A stretch of DNA of 64,000 bases from Pseudovibrio ascidiaceicola (GCF_900114245.1 NZ_FOSK01000001.1:186001-250000), one strand, 5' to 3'; positions 26,314-36,294 are shown, counted from the first letter of the stretch. Notes: generated by a model not told the origin, from the sequence alone. Numbers and translations: made by a program.

Positions 26314-26616
26314 CGTTGATCCATGTATTCCAGAATGTGTCGCCAGACCTTCGGCGCCATCTATTCTTTTAAAGATGCATTCTTGTGTGAAGAGCCTCAC
26401 TCAGAGGCCAACCGGTTTCATCAGGTTCCACTAGCGTTTCGGCGGATTACTGCCAGTTGTAACCAAAGGAGAACTGTCAAATCCTGCTCGGCTAACCACA
26501 GAACCTTTAATATTGCAAAGACAATTTGGGAAGCGCGAATAGTTATTCAGGTAAACACGGTACAATCAACAAAGCAAATGCGAGAGACGCCTCGCATTCG
26601 CAGATTTCCCTTGCTT
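26314..26616. other. Intergenic DNA between rsmB and htpX
   Basis: About 300 bases with no gene. It should hold the rsmB promoter; the only structure I see is the htpX terminator hairpin at its left-hand end near 26577-26598. Confidence 0.5.
26571..26598 (-). terminator. Probable terminator of htpX
   Basis: Minus strand: AATGCGAG, loop of 6, CTCGCATT, then TTGCTTTG. The stem is perfect over 8 bp, the T-run weak. Confidence 0.55.
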
Positions 26617-27642
26617 TTAGCCCCATGGCCCTTTGGGCTTCCGCGGCTCATCACGACTAGGTTGATCGCTCCCACCACGCTGACCTGATTGGCGGGATGC
26701 TCCCCAAGGGCCGCTTGGGCGACGTGTTTCACGCTGCGGCTTAGCTTGCGACGTCTCACGCACACTAAAATGACCACCACCAGAACCACGCGTTTCAGTA
26801 AAGCCAGCTTCAGAAGCCATCTGACGAAGCGCCGCGATCCGGTTATCTGTGTTCGGATGTGTCGAGAACAAGTTGTCCATGTTCTGACCGGAAAGCGGAT
26901 TGATGATGAACATATGCGCCGTTGCAGGGTTATGTTCTGCATCTTCGTTCACAACCCGAGCTGCACCGCCTGCAATCTTATGCAAAGCGGAAGCAAGCCA
27001 CAGCGGGTTACCACAAATCTGCGCGCCCATACGGTCAGCTGCATATTCACGTGTTCTGGAAATCGCCATCTGAACCAAAGCTGCCGCCATTGGTGCGAGG
27101 ATCATCATCAGGATAGACCCAATCAGACCAAGCGGATTATTGCGGTTTCCGCCAAAGAAAAGCGCAAAGTTCGCCAGCATGGAGATCGCACCAGCAATCG
27201 TCGCAGTGATTGTCATGATCAGCGTGTCACGGTTCTTCACGTGCGCCAACTCGTGCGCCATCACGCCCGCAACTTCTTCTTTGGAAAGGGAATTTAAAAG
27301 ACCAGTCGTCGCTGCAACTGCTGCATTCTCAGGGTTCCGGCCTGTCGCAAACGCATTGGGCTGCGGGTTGTTGATCACATAAACCTTAGGCATCGGCAGC
27401 TCAGCACGCGCTGCCATGGTACGAACCATGCCATAAAGCTCCGGGGCCTGACGTTCATCCACTTCCTGCGCATGGTGCATGGACAGAACCATGCGATCCG
27501 AATTCCAGTAGGAGAAGATGTTCATGCCGCCAGCGATCAGCAGAGCAATCAGCATGCCGGTTTGGCCGCCAAGCATGAAGCCAATACCCATAAACAAAGC
27601 GGTCATCGCCGCAAGCAGCATACCGGTCCGTACATAGTTCAT
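26617..27642 (-). CDS. htpX: Membrane zinc metalloprotease HtpX
   Basis: A 341-residue inner-membrane M48 protease that degrades misfolded membrane proteins with FtsH. Two N-terminal hydrophobic segments (about 5-37) are followed by the zinc-site helix [13 protein letters not shown] (HExxH), two more hydrophobic segments, and the third-ligand region EYAADRMGA. The last 45 residues form a basic, Gly/Pro/Arg-rich tail with two PxGPWG repeats (RPSGPWG and KPKGPWG) beyond the usual domain. It lies opposite the DUF1674 gene, a common alphaproteobacterial arrangement. Confidence 0.95.
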   Translation of the reverse strand: MNYVRTGMLLAAMTALFMGIGFMLGGQTGMLIALLIAGGMNIFSYWNSDRMVLSMHHAQEVDERQAPELYGMVRTMAARAELPMPKVYVINNPQPNAFATGRNPENAAVAATTGLLNSLSKEEVAGVMAHELAHVKNRDTLIMTITATIAGAISMLANFALFFGGNRNNPLGLIGSILMMILAPMAAALVQMAISRTREYAADRMGAQICGNPLWLASALHKIAGGAARVVNEDAEHNPATAHMFIINPLSGQNMDNLFSTHPNTDNRIAALRQMASEAGFTETRGSGGGHFSVRETSQAKPQRETRRPSGPWGASRQSGQRGGSDQPSRDEPRKPKGPWG

Positions 27643-27854
27643 GGTTTCAATGCTCCAATCTGTTCTCTTAGTTCACCAATTCCGCTGGTCATCCATCAAT
27701 GAACACGGTGCCCATTGCAAAACACAGGCTCTCGCGCCTATATCTAAGGCTACGCGATCATTGTGAAACTACCACTACCAGCTTAAGTGGTAGCTCCAAA
27801 TGGCAAACGCAAGCTTACAACAGCGATAAGCAGCATCAGCCAACGGGGATTGAA

Positions 27855-28118
27855 ATGGAAAAAGACAACAAATCAGCCGTCGAAAACTTTAAAACACAAG
27901 AAGTCGATACAACGGAGCAGATTGAAGAAGCGCCGAAAAAACGCCGGTTTGAAGACCTGCCCCCAGCTGCCCAACGTGCTTTGAAAGAGGCTGAAGAGCG
28001 CCGCACAGAGATCGACGCAGCCCAGAAAGAAATGCCGAAAGAGCTCAATGGCCGCGGTGGTTTGGATCCTGCCCGCTACAGCGATTGGGAAGTCAAAGGC
28101 ATTACCAGCGATTTCTAA
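27855..28118 (+). CDS. DUF1674 / SdhAF4-like protein
   Basis: An 87-residue protein of the DUF1674 family, whose mitochondrial members (SdhAF4/Sdh8) protect and help assemble the flavinated succinate dehydrogenase subunit. The signature is at the C-terminus: ELNGRGGLDPARYSDWEVKG followed by ITSDF. The N-terminal half is charged and probably disordered. ATG 27855 was chosen because it gives the family length; the frame is open to 27699. A bacterial role in SDH maturation is inferred from the eukaryotic homologue. Confidence 0.85.
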   Translation: MEKDNKSAVENFKTQEVDTTEQIEEAPKKRRFEDLPPAAQRALKEAEERRTEIDAAQKEMPKELNGRGGLDPARYSDWEVKGITSDF

Positions 28119-28177
28119 AACACGTTCCCAAATGGTGGTTCCGGCTTTCTGATAGGACTAAGCACGGAGCCAGCCTT

Positions 28178-29182
28178 CTAAAAAATCCTAAACCATCGGA
28201 CAATCGCAAACAGTCCCACGCCGAAAATGATCAAAAGCCCGCTGACAATACTAAACGCAACCGGGTCATGACTTCCCGGGATGCCGCCGACATTAATGCC
28301 CAGCAGCCCAGTTACAAAACTAAGCGGCAGAAATACCACGGCAATGGCCGCCATCATCAGCATGTAGCGGTTGGTATTCTCTGATCGTTTAAACATGATC
28401 TGGTCGTGAACTATTTCTGCGCGTTCACGGATAGCATCCATCTCCTCGGCAATTCGAAGGGCTCGGTCACCCGCCTCACGAACCCGGCGTTTGTTGATCC
28501 GATTGACCCACTCGAACTTCTCAATTTCAAAATTCCTCAAGATGTCCAGATGCGCCAACATGCTGCGCCTAACAATGGTTGCTAACCGACGAACCTGCGC
28601 AAGTTCGCTTTCCCAGGGGTGATCTCCTGTCTCCAGCACCACATCTTCAAGATGATCGATCCTGTCCTGCAGCACCTCAACCATGTCCTCAGCACGTTCC
28701 GCAATCGCCAGCACCAGTCGAGCCCAGAATTCTGCCGTGCTTTCTGGTGGCACACGGGTCTTGAACCCCTCAAGTAAACTTTGAAAAACATCCAGCGGAT
28801 CATGCCAGATGCAGATCATCCGCTTAGCATCCACCCAGATCTGGGCACATTCCATGTCGCCGCTTTCCTGTTTCGGCAACTCATTGAAAACGTTGATGGC
28901 AATAAACGCCCCGCTTGTACGCACATGACAATGCGGACGCACCTCTCGGGCTAAAAGATCATCAATATCGCTGTGTTCCAGCCCAACTTCTTCAAGAAAC
29001 TCGCGGTTCTGAGCTGCCACCCGCTGCAAATAAGCCCAATAAAATTCGTCAGACTCCAGCTCATAGTCACGTAGCTGTTCTAACGTGAGTCTTCGCATGC
29101 CTTTTGACTTGGAAAAAACAATGACAAATGAGGAATCCAAATGGATATGGCTCGCCTCAATGTTTTCTGTGGTTTGTGCCAT
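28178..29182 (-). CDS. ZntB/CorA-family divalent metal transporter
   Basis: A 334-residue protein of the CorA/ZntB family, pentameric channels for Mg, Co, Ni or Zn. The large N-terminal cytoplasmic domain has the CHVRTSGAFIAINVFN strand. A long helix (about 165-275) leads to two C-terminal transmembrane segments, between which lies the selectivity motif GINVGGIPG. That motif is the ZntB form (CorA proper has GMNFxxMP), so zinc transport is likelier than magnesium. The start is ATG 29182. Confidence 0.88.
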   Translation of the reverse strand: MAQTTENIEASHIHLDSSFVIVFSKSKGMRRLTLEQLRDYELESDEFYWAYLQRVAAQNREFLEEVGLEHSDIDDLLAREVRPHCHVRTSGAFIAINVFNELPKQESGDMECAQIWVDAKRMICIWHDPLDVFQSLLEGFKTRVPPESTAEFWARLVLAIAERAEDMVEVLQDRIDHLEDVVLETGDHPWESELAQVRRLATIVRRSMLAHLDILRNFEIEKFEWVNRINKRRVREAGDRALRIAEEMDAIRERAEIVHDQIMFKRSENTNRYMLMMAAIAVVFLPLSFVTGLLGINVGGIPGSHDPVAFSIVSGLLIIFGVGLFAIVRWFRIF

Positions 29183-29296
29183 TTCGACAAATCCCGGCCC
29201 AAGTTCGATCCTAACTCAGCACACACATCAAAACCCACACTTCTAAAAAATCAGATGACAAACCCCAGAAGAAACACCTATTCAGCTTAGCGCACA

Positions 29297-29321
29297 GTAA
29301 ATTGGTTAACAGCCAATTTAC
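29297..29321. promoter_or_regulatory. Perfect 9-bp inverted repeat between two divergent genes
   Basis: GTAAATTGG (29297-29305), spacer TTAACAG, CCAATTTAC (29313-29321). It stands in the divergent promoter region of the ZntB-like gene and the aminotransferase-ftsK operon, 64 bases before the aminotransferase start. It has no T-run, so an operator is more likely than a terminator. The TTAAC also gives a poor CtrA-like match (TTAA-N7-TTTA). Confidence 0.45.
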
Positions 29322-29384
29322 CAAAAAACACTAGAGTTTTGGTGCTCCGAGCATTTGTTGTAAATCATTCCTGCGAGAATTCTT

Positions 29385-30581
29385 GTGTCCACGAAAGAAA
29401 TTGAGAAAAAATCTAGCGGAGGAAACCCGTTTCAGCGGCTGAATCAGCAACTCGCTGGCATCGCACCGGGTCTTGATCCAATTGTCATGACTATCGGTGA
29501 GCCGCGCCATGAGCCTCCAAGCTACGTCATTGAAGTGCTTGAGGAAAACAAGAACGGCTTCCGCAAGTATCCCGCAATTCGTGGCACTGATGAATTCCGT
29601 GTAGCTGTTGGCAAATGGATCAAAAACCGTTTTCAACTCTCTAATGCCTTCGATCCAGACAAAAGCGTCATTCCGCTCAACGGCTCTCGCGAAGGCCTCG
29701 TCTTTGGCTGTGTTTGCGCACGCGACTATCTGAAGAAAGACAGCAAACCGGCCGTTATTCTGCCGAACCCGTTTTACCAATCCTACGGTGCTGGCGCTCA
29801 TATTGCGGGAGCTGACGAAATTCTTTTGCCAGAACCAGCCGACGGAGTTTTGCCAGATCTGGATGCCATCGACCCTGCTTTGCTCGACCGCACCGTCGCA
29901 TTCTATTTCGCGTCGCCTGCCAACCCACAAGGCACCGTTGCGCCTATGGAGTATTGGCAAAAGCTCATCAAGCTGGCACGCAAGCACAACTTTCTGCTCT
30001 TCGCTGATGAGTGCTATTCTGAAATCTATCGCGACACGCCTCCGACTGGCATTTTGGAAGCAGCGGAAGCTCTTGATGGCACGCTGAAAAATGTCGTGAC
30101 GTTCAATTCACTGTCCAAGCGCTCCAACCTCCCAGGCGCACGCTGTGGCTTTGCTGCCGGAGATCCAGAGTTCATCCAATTCTTTGCCGATTTCCGCAAC
30201 GTTGCAGCACCTCAGGTTCCAATGCCTGTGCAGGCGCTTGCCGTTCGTGCGTTCGGAGATGAAGGACACGTGATCGAAAACCGCCGCCTCTACAATGAAA
30301 AGTACGACGCCGCAGAGGAAATGCTATCTCCTCTATTTGGCTCAGTACGCAAAGATGGCGGCTTTTTCCTCTGGTTGGATGTTTCTCGCTGGGGTTCTGG
30401 AACACAGGTCGCTGAAAAGCTCTGGCGCGAAGTGGGCGTGAAGTCCCTCCCAGGAGCTTACATCGCCTCTGATATGCCGGATGGTTCCAACCCCGGTGAC
30501 AAATACATCCGCCTCGCCCTCGTTGAATCTTTGGAAGTCAGCAAGGAAGCTTTCCGAAGAATTTTGGACTCTCTGGAGTAA
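29385..30581 (+). CDS. dapC: PLP-dependent aminotransferase, probable succinyldiaminopimelate transaminase
   Basis: A 398-residue fold-type I aminotransferase. Landmarks: TIGEPRHEPP, RKYPAIRGTDEFRVAVGKWI, LNGSREGL, PNPFYQSYGAGAHIAG, FYFASPANPQGTVAP, the DECYSEIYRD aspartate and the PLP lysine in SLSKRSNLPGARCGF. This pattern is that of the DapC type, which makes N-succinyl-LL-2,6-diaminopimelate for lysine and peptidoglycan. The assignment over other class I/II aminotransferases is probable, not certain. The start is GTG 29385. It ends 4 bases before ftsK, a conserved rhizobial pair linking wall precursor supply with division. Confidence 0.85.
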   Translation: MSTKEIEKKSSGGNPFQRLNQQLAGIAPGLDPIVMTIGEPRHEPPSYVIEVLEENKNGFRKYPAIRGTDEFRVAVGKWIKNRFQLSNAFDPDKSVIPLNGSREGLVFGCVCARDYLKKDSKPAVILPNPFYQSYGAGAHIAGADEILLPEPADGVLPDLDAIDPALLDRTVAFYFASPANPQGTVAPMEYWQKLIKLARKHNFLLFADECYSEIYRDTPPTGILEAAEALDGTLKNVVTFNSLSKRSNLPGARCGFAAGDPEFIQFFADFRNVAAPQVPMPVQALAVRAFGDEGHVIENRRLYNEKYDAAEEMLSPLFGSVRKDGGFFLWLDVSRWGSGTQVAEKLWREVGVKSLPGAYIASDMPDGSNPGDKYIRLALVESLEVSKEAFRRILDSLE

Positions 30582-30585
30582 TTGA

Positions 30586-33483
30586 ATGCGTCAGGCTGCT
30601 GCAATGCAACGACCAAAAGCAAACTCTGTTTCACTGGCTGATACAGAGAGCCCGATCAAGCGCTTTATCAAAAGCAACATAATCGTCATTGGTGGCGCGG
30701 TGATCCTCGTCATCGGTCTCTGTGTGGCGGCAGCCCTCGCAACATGGTCAACGGACGACCCAAGCTTGAATCACGCAACCAATGCTGAGATTCACAATGC
30801 TCTGGGCCAAACAGGAGCCATTGTTGCAGACGTTCTGATGCAGACAATCGGGCTGGCAACAGCCGTATTTCTGGTGCCCATCTTCCTCTGGGGATGGCGC
30901 CTGTCTCTCAAATATACATCCGGTGTCACCCGCAAACGCTTCCTGACATGGCTTGTCGGAACCGTGCTATTTGCAGGTGGTTTGGCAGCCATTCCAATTC
31001 CATCAAGCTGGCCACTGCCAACAGGACTTGGCGGCTTCCTCGGCGACTGGATTTTCTCCGTTCCAACCGCAATCCTGCCTGAGCTCTCAACGGGCATGAG
31101 AACCCTGACCGGTGCAGTCGGTCTTGGCCTGCCTTCTATTGTGCTCCTAGCTTACGCAGCAGGCCTGATCGGCAAAGATCCAGCTCCTTCAGAGTTCACT
31201 GAAGACGAAGCTGTTGAAGATGAATACACCCCTCACGAAGCGTTGCCGTTTACGGAAGATTCTGAGGAAGACTATGACGGCGAAAACAATCGCTACTATG
31301 CAATCATTGGCGCGCTAAGCCATTGGAAGCTCATGGCAACCAGTGCGATTCAACGCACGATCTTCAAACGCAAGCTGGTCACTGAACAAAATTGGCAGGA
31401 AGAAGATTATGCACCTGCCCCGCACGATCCAAACCAGCCTCAGCAGCCAGAATATTACGAAGAAGAGCAGCACGCCCCACAGGCAGATCAACAGTGGGAA
31501 GAGCAGGAAGCTGATGAAGAAGAGCCCGCTGAAAAAGACAGCTTGGTATCCCGTCTAAGACGCAAAGTAGCATCCAAGCTTATGCCTGTCGAAGATGATG
31601 GCCTCAGCGATTATTATCAGCAGGAAGCTCAGCCTGAACGGTCAGATGTGCAGTTTGACGCGCAACATGACAACACACAACATTACGCAGCGCAAAACCA
31701 GCACTATCCTGAAGAACAGTGGGAACCTGTACCCGCAGGCGAACCTGTTTATGATGAACATGGATATGAGCTTGGGCCAGATGACTACCATGAGGGCGAA
31801 GACCTCCATCTGGGTCCTCAGCCGGATGCACCGATCGGCATTGCAAGTCCTGATGAGCAAGAACCTCCAATGCAGGCAGCTCCTCAACAACAACCGCCAC
31901 GCCCTGCTCCGGGACGCTCTGTGCCGCGCCCGTTTGCGCAGGAGAAGAGATCTACCGCAATTATCAAACAGCCACCGTTTGAATTGCCTAGCATTGAGCT
32001 TCTCGCTGAACCTCAGGCAGACGGCAAGCAGCGCCTGAGTAAAGACGCACTTGAGCAAAACGCCCGTATTCTGGAAGGTGTACTGGGTGACTTTGGCGTC
32101 CGTGGTGAAATCATCGCAGTTCGTCCGGGACCTGTTGTAACGCTTTACGAGCTGGAACCAGCTCCGGGTATCAAATCTTCCCGCGTGATTGGCTTGGCAG
32201 ACGACATCGCCCGCTCCATGAGCGCGATCTCTGCACGTGTAGCCGTTATTCCGGGCAAAAACGCCATCGGTATCGAGCTTCCAAACGCCAAACGCGAAAC
32301 CGTATACCTGCGCGAACTTCTGGACTCTGAGGACTTTGACGCGTCCAAAGCAAAGCTGGCCATGGCCCTCGGCAAAACCATTAATGGTGAAGCCGTCATC
32401 GCCGACCTTGCCCGCATGCCTCACTTGCTGGTGGCAGGTACCACAGGCTCTGGTAAGTCCGTTTCCGTCAACACCATGATCCTCTCCCTGCTCTACAGGC
32501 TCACCCCTGAGCAGTGTAAAATGATCATGATCGATCCAAAGATGCTGGAACTGTCCATTTATGACGGCATTCCGCACCTTCTCACCCCTGTTGTGACCGA
32601 TCCGAACAAGGCCGTCGTGGCTTTGAAATGGACCGTTCGTGAGATGGAAGATCGCTACAAGAAAATGTCCAAGATGGGCGTGCGCAATATCGACGGGTAC
32701 AACACCCGTATTGAGCAAGCCATGAAGAAGGGCGAAAGCTTCACGCGCACGGTTCAGACCGGCTTTGACAAAAACACTGGCGAGCCAATCTTCGAAGAAG
32801 AAGAACTGCCAATGGAGAAAATGCCGTACATCGTCGTAGTCGTCGATGAAATGGCTGATCTCATGATGGTAGCAGGTAAGGACATCGAAGGCGCAATCCA
32901 GCGTTTGGCACAAATGGCCCGTGCTGCCGGTATCCACCTGATCATGGCAACCCAGCGCCCATCCGTAGACGTCATCACCGGTACTATTAAAGCCAACTTC
33001 CCAACCCGTATTTCATTCCAAGTGACATCCAAGATCGACAGTCGCACAATCCTTGGCGAAATGGGCGCAGAACAGCTGCTTGGCATGGGTGACATGCTTT
33101 ACATGGCCGCTGGCGGTAAAACCCAGCGTGTTCACGGCCCATTTGTTGCTGATGATGAAGTGGAAGACATCGTCTCACACCTCAAAGAGCAAGGCACACC
33201 GACCTACCTCTCTGACGTGACTGAAGACACTGAATCGGAGGGCGGCTACGATGCTCTGACGCAAGGCTCCGGCAACGCAACCAACGACCTGTTTGATCAG
33301 GCCGTTGCAATCGTCGCCAGAGACCGTAAAGCATCAACCTCCTACATTCAGCGCCGCCTCTCAATTGGCTACAACCGCGCTGCCTCTCTCATTGAGCGCA
33401 TGGAGCAAGAGGGCATGATCAGCCCAGCGAACCATGCCGGTAAGCGAGAAATCCTGCTCCCAGAAAACGGCGAGCAGTTCTGA
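30586..33483 (+). CDS. ftsK: DNA translocase FtsK
   Basis: A 965-residue division-septum DNA pump that resolves and segregates chromosome termini. Four to five N-terminal transmembrane segments (about 28-200) anchor it at the septum. A long Gln/Glu/Pro-rich linker (about 200-470) follows, then the RecA-like motor with Walker [13 protein letters not shown] (about 618) and Walker [15 protein letters not shown]. Last is the C-terminal gamma winged-helix domain ([20 protein letters not shown]) that reads KOPS sites. The start is ATG 30586; an in-frame ATG at 30604 is possible. Confidence 0.97.
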   Translation: MRQAAAMQRPKANSVSLADTESPIKRFIKSNIIVIGGAVILVIGLCVAAALATWSTDDPSLNHATNAEIHNALGQTGAIVADVLMQTIGLATAVFLVPIFLWGWRLSLKYTSGVTRKRFLTWLVGTVLFAGGLAAIPIPSSWPLPTGLGGFLGDWIFSVPTAILPELSTGMRTLTGAVGLGLPSIVLLAYAAGLIGKDPAPSEFTEDEAVEDEYTPHEALPFTEDSEEDYDGENNRYYAIIGALSHWKLMATSAIQRTIFKRKLVTEQNWQEEDYAPAPHDPNQPQQPEYYEEEQHAPQADQQWEEQEADEEEPAEKDSLVSRLRRKVASKLMPVEDDGLSDYYQQEAQPERSDVQFDAQHDNTQHYAAQNQHYPEEQWEPVPAGEPVYDEHGYELGPDDYHEGEDLHLGPQPDAPIGIASPDEQEPPMQAAPQQQPPRPAPGRSVPRPFAQEKRSTAIIKQPPFELPSIELLAEPQADGKQRLSKDALEQNARILEGVLGDFGVRGEIIAVRPGPVVTLYELEPAPGIKSSRVIGLADDIARSMSAISARVAVIPGKNAIGIELPNAKRETVYLRELLDSEDFDASKAKLAMALGKTINGEAVIADLARMPHLLVAGTTGSGKSVSVNTMILSLLYRLTPEQCKMIMIDPKMLELSIYDGIPHLLTPVVTDPNKAVVALKWTVREMEDRYKKMSKMGVRNIDGYNTRIEQAMKKGESFTRTVQTGFDKNTGEPIFEEEELPMEKMPYIVVVVDEMADLMMVAGKDIEGAIQRLAQMARAAGIHLIMATQRPSVDVITGTIKANFPTRISFQVTSKIDSRTILGEMGAEQLLGMGDMLYMAAGGKTQRVHGPFVADDEVEDIVSHLKEQGTPTYLSDVTEDTESEGGYDALTQGSGNATNDLFDQAVAIVARDRKASTSYIQRRLSIGYNRAASLIERMEQEGMISPANHAGKREILLPENGEQF

Positions 33484-33541
33484 TACTTATCTTGCAGCAG
33501 TCTGCCTGTAGCCAATCACGGGTAGACTGCTGTAAAACACT

Positions 33542-33567
33542 CCCGAAAAGTTGATCAGCCTTTTCAG
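33542..33567. repeat. Possible degenerate RIME-like hairpin
   Basis: CCCGAAAAG, nine bases, CTTTTCAG resembles the left module of the RIME-like repeats but lacks the TTTTCGG right arm. It lies in the ftsK-lolA gap. Confidence 0.3.
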
Positions 33568-33737
33568 AGATGTCTAGGCGATTTTATGGAATTTGAGGCA
33601 TATGCCCCATCTTCGCCTTATGGTAACGATAGCCTTTCAGAATGAGGGTTCACAAATAACCGCAAGCTGGATTTAGAGAAGAGTTAATCAACTCGCCTTA
33701 CGGTTGTTCTACGAGTTTTGACAGCGGAGTTATATTT

Positions 33738-34427
33738 ATGATTGCATCTCAGGCGATCTCTTTTGGTAGGATTGGCAAAAGCCTCGCAATTGCAGCAGCG
33801 CTTTTTATTGGTTCTGTCCCACTGACTGCGGAACACTCCGCCGCTCAAACAGCCCAGCAGGCACAGCCAGTCGCGCTGACTAACGTGCAAGCCATTGACG
33901 CCGTTAGCAAGTATTTCAATTCCGTCCGCAACATGCACGGCAAGTTCGTGCAATTTGGCCCAACCGGTGGACGTGTCGAAGGGCAGTTCTTTATCAGCCG
34001 TCCGGGCAAAGTCCGCTTCTACTACAACAAGCCTTCTACACTCGACATCATTGCTGACGGCAGCATGGTTTCAGTCAAGGACCGTAAGTTGCAGACGCAG
34101 GACATCTGGCCACTTTCACAGACACCCCTGCGCTTCCTACTGGCTGATAAAATCGACCTTAAGACAGACGCCAATGTAACCAACGTGGTTGTTGAACCAG
34201 ATCTCATCACAATTGCGATCGACGACAAAACCCGTTTCACATCTGGCCGCCTGACGCTGATTTTCGACGCAAGAAACTACAAGCTCAAGCAATGGACCGT
34301 ACGCGACGCACAGGGATACGACACTTCTGTTGCTATCTATGACGTGACTGAAAACGGCGCGACTAACCCGGATTTGTTCAAGATCGATTACATCGCGAAC
34401 TCCCGTCAAAGACGCGGCAACAACTAG
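33738..34427 (+). CDS. lolA: LolA-like outer-membrane lipoprotein carrier
   Basis: A 229-residue periplasmic protein that shuttles lipoproteins from LolCDE to the outer membrane. A long signal peptide (about 1-38, cleavage near SAAQT) precedes the LolA beta-barrel: AIDAVSKYFNSVRNMHGKFV, GQFFISRPGKVRFYYNKPS, a segment ending DLITIAIDDKT, and LKQWTVRDAQGYDTSVAIYD. Its place after ftsK is the usual one in alphaproteobacteria. It has its own terminator with a TTCG loop. The start is ATG 33738. Confidence 0.92.
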   Translation: MIASQAISFGRIGKSLAIAAALFIGSVPLTAEHSAAQTAQQAQPVALTNVQAIDAVSKYFNSVRNMHGKFVQFGPTGGRVEGQFFISRPGKVRFYYNKPSTLDIIADGSMVSVKDRKLQTQDIWPLSQTPLRFLLADKIDLKTDANVTNVVVEPDLITIAIDDKTRFTSGRLTLIFDARNYKLKQWTVRDAQGYDTSVAIYDVTENGATNPDLFKIDYIANSRQRRGNN

Positions 34428-34456
34428 AGCATTGCTACAAAAACTGATGTATGAAG

Positions 34457-34482
34457 AGGAGTGCTTCGGCGCTCCTTTTTTA
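34457..34482 (+). terminator. Intrinsic terminator of lolA with TTCG tetraloop
   Basis: AGGAGTGC (34457-34464), TTCG, GCGCTCCT (34469-34476), then TTTTTTATT. One G-T pair in an 8-bp stem. Confidence 0.92.
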
Positions 34483-34499
34483 TTAGCTTGAGAATTTGA

Positions 34500-35552
34500 A
34501 TGCAGTTTATCCCTGTTTCGCCTGACCTCCCGAACCTTCCTCTTGCCCCACGCTTGCTTGCGGAGTTGTGTCAGGAGAAAGGCATCAAACTCGCTCTCGA
34601 CAGCGAATTCTTCTATTTCGGTTACATAGAAACAGGCAGCGGCATGCGTTTCCCCATCAAGGGCGGAGCTTTCGCACTTAACAGTTATGCCGCTGGAGAA
34701 GCCGCACGAGACAAGGACTTTTGCGGTCGTCTCTTGCAGGATGCCGGTCTACCAACCCCTGACTTCAAGCTCATTCATTCAAACAAAGCGATCAGGCAAC
34801 TCAGCACCGCCAACCCACATGTCGCCAGAAGCCTGAACACGCTCACAGAAGCAGGCGACATCGCCCAGTCACTCGGCTATCCGGTTTTCATCAAACCCAA
34901 TGAAGGTACCCAAGGCGTCGGTGTTCAAAAGATCTCCGAAGAGGCAGAACTCAACGCCCACCTGACAAACGCTTTACGATCCAACGATCGCATGCTGGTA
35001 CAGAAAGCTGTCTCAGGCCGCGATTATCGCGTGATTGTGCTTGATGGAACGATTCTGGCAATCATAGAACGGCGCCCTCTCTCCCTTATCGGAAACGGCT
35101 CTCACCCTATCGCAGAACTCTTGGCTAACAAGATCAAAACCCTCACCACCAGAAGCGGTGGCTACAAGGTTGAAAGTAATGACCCCCGCATCCTTAAAGC
35201 CATTCGGGTAGCAGGCTACGATCTGACAACTGTGCTACCCGATGGAGAACTCCTTCAGCTTCTTTCCAACGCTAACCTTTCAACGGGCGGTGAAGCAGTC
35301 GACGTAACCGACCTCGCCTCTCACCGCTTCAAAAACCTGGCCGTGGAAGCTGCGCGTGTGTGTGGCTTACGATATGCAGGTGTAGACATCCTTTGTGATG
35401 ATCTCAGCAAAAACGATGCACCCGCTAATGTCCTGGAGTTGAACGCAGGTCCCGGCCTCACCAACTTCTGGCAAGCTTCCCCAAACCATCATCATCGCGT
35501 TAGAGCTATTTATCGGGGTGTTTTAGAAGCCATTCTACAACAATCCACTTGA
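34500..35552 (+). CDS. ATP-grasp ligase, substrate unknown
   Basis: A 350-residue ATP-grasp enzyme related to the central domains of cyanophycin synthetase and the bifunctional glutathione synthetase. Nucleotide- and metal-site strings: YPVFIKPNEGTQGVGVQKIS (P-loop-like lysine), GRDYRVIVLDG, LSTGGEAVDVTD, GVDILCDD and the Mg-binding VLELNAGPG. Such enzymes join a carboxylate to an amine or thiol via an acyl phosphate. No partner gene is adjacent, so the product is not inferred. It begins 18 bases after the lolA terminator and ends next to the Zur-like site of folE. Confidence 0.8.
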   Translation: MQFIPVSPDLPNLPLAPRLLAELCQEKGIKLALDSEFFYFGYIETGSGMRFPIKGGAFALNSYAAGEAARDKDFCGRLLQDAGLPTPDFKLIHSNKAIRQLSTANPHVARSLNTLTEAGDIAQSLGYPVFIKPNEGTQGVGVQKISEEAELNAHLTNALRSNDRMLVQKAVSGRDYRVIVLDGTILAIIERRPLSLIGNGSHPIAELLANKIKTLTTRSGGYKVESNDPRILKAIRVAGYDLTTVLPDGELLQLLSNANLSTGGEAVDVTDLASHRFKNLAVEAARVCGLRYAGVDILCDDLSKNDAPANVLELNAGPGLTNFWQASPNHHHRVRAIYRGVLEAILQQST

Positions 35553-35575
35553 TTGTAATGTTATACTATTACAAT
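35552..35575 (+). promoter_or_regulatory. Zur-like operator before folE
   Basis: The core AATGTTATA-C-TATTACAAT (35557-35575) is a dyad matching at 7 of 9 positions. It closely resembles the proteobacterial Zur consensus ATGTTATA-N-TATAACAT. The wider arms ATTGTAAT (35552-35559) and ATTACAAT (35568-35575) are also perfect. It lies 37 bases before the folE start and overlaps the stop codon of the preceding gene. Confidence 0.55.
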
Positions 35576-35612
35576 AATATCAGCATACCTCCACCCATCA
35601 GGAACCAGAAGT

Positions 35613-36236
35613 ATGCTGTTGAGCGAAACGCCGACCAAAGATCAGGCACGCAAACGCCCCTCAAGGGAAGATGCTGAAGCCGCTGTAAAAACCCTGATCG
35701 AATGGTCAGGAGATGATCCGGAGCGCGAAGGGTTGATTGACACGCCAGCCCGAGTTGCCCGCGCCTACGAGGATTTCTTTGCAGGTTATGAGACAGACCC
35801 CAAGCAACTGCTCACCCAAACCTTTGAAGAAACTGACGGCTACAATGACTTGATCATCCTGCGCAACATGCGTCTGGAATCTCATTGCGAACACCACATC
35901 GTCCCTATCATCGGCAAAGCCCATGTTGCCTATTTACCTGCTGGTCGCGTTGTCGGCATCAGCAAGCTTGCTCGCGTTGTGGAAGCGTATTCTAAACGGT
36001 TGCAGATACAGGAAACCCTCACCGCTCAGATCGGTGATGCAATTTGGCAAGCGCTTGAGCCACGCGGGGTCGCAGTCATCATTGAAGCAGCCCACATGTG
36101 CATGACCACGAGAGGCATTCGTAAGCCGGGCGTTTCAATGGTTACACGATATTTCGAAGGGGACTTTAAAACCGACACCACGTTAAGGCAGGAATTTACC
36201 TCACTGCTCCACGCTCCTTCAAGCAACTTCGGTTAA
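35613..36236 (+). CDS. folE: GTP cyclohydrolase I FolE
   Basis: A 207-residue zinc enzyme that converts GTP to dihydroneopterin triphosphate, the first step of folate (and preQ0-type) synthesis. Zinc ligands are intact: C92 and H95 in [10 protein letters not shown] and C163 in [13 protein letters not shown], which marks the type IA enzyme. Other signatures: [20 protein letters not shown] and [12 protein letters not shown]. The start is ATG 35613 with AGGAACC upstream. The Zur-like operator in front suggests zinc-responsive expression. A bidirectional terminator separates it from the DUF1737 gene. Confidence 0.96.
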   Translation: MLLSETPTKDQARKRPSREDAEAAVKTLIEWSGDDPEREGLIDTPARVARAYEDFFAGYETDPKQLLTQTFEETDGYNDLIILRNMRLESHCEHHIVPIIGKAHVAYLPAGRVVGISKLARVVEAYSKRLQIQETLTAQIGDAIWQALEPRGVAVIIEAAHMCMTTRGIRKPGVSMVTRYFEGDFKTDTTLRQEFTSLLHAPSSNFG

Positions 36237-36253
36237 GCAACCGAAGCCCATAA

Positions 36254-36282
36254 CGAAAAAGGCCTGCATTGCTGCAGGCCTT
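36254..36282. terminator. Bidirectional terminator between folE and the DUF1737 gene
   Basis: AAGGCCTGC, loop ATTGCT, GCAGGCCTT, perfect 9-bp stem. The A-run at the left gives a T-run for the minus strand. Confidence 0.85.
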
Positions 36283-36294
36283 GAACAGATTAAC

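Noticed and set aside
29306-29320. CtrA box (TTAA-N7-TTTA)
   Set aside because: One half-site is imperfect and the sequence is better explained as the perfect palindrome at 29297-29321.
31642-32937. 431-codon open frame antisense to ftsK
   Set aside because: Lies wholly inside ftsK and encodes no recognisable domain.
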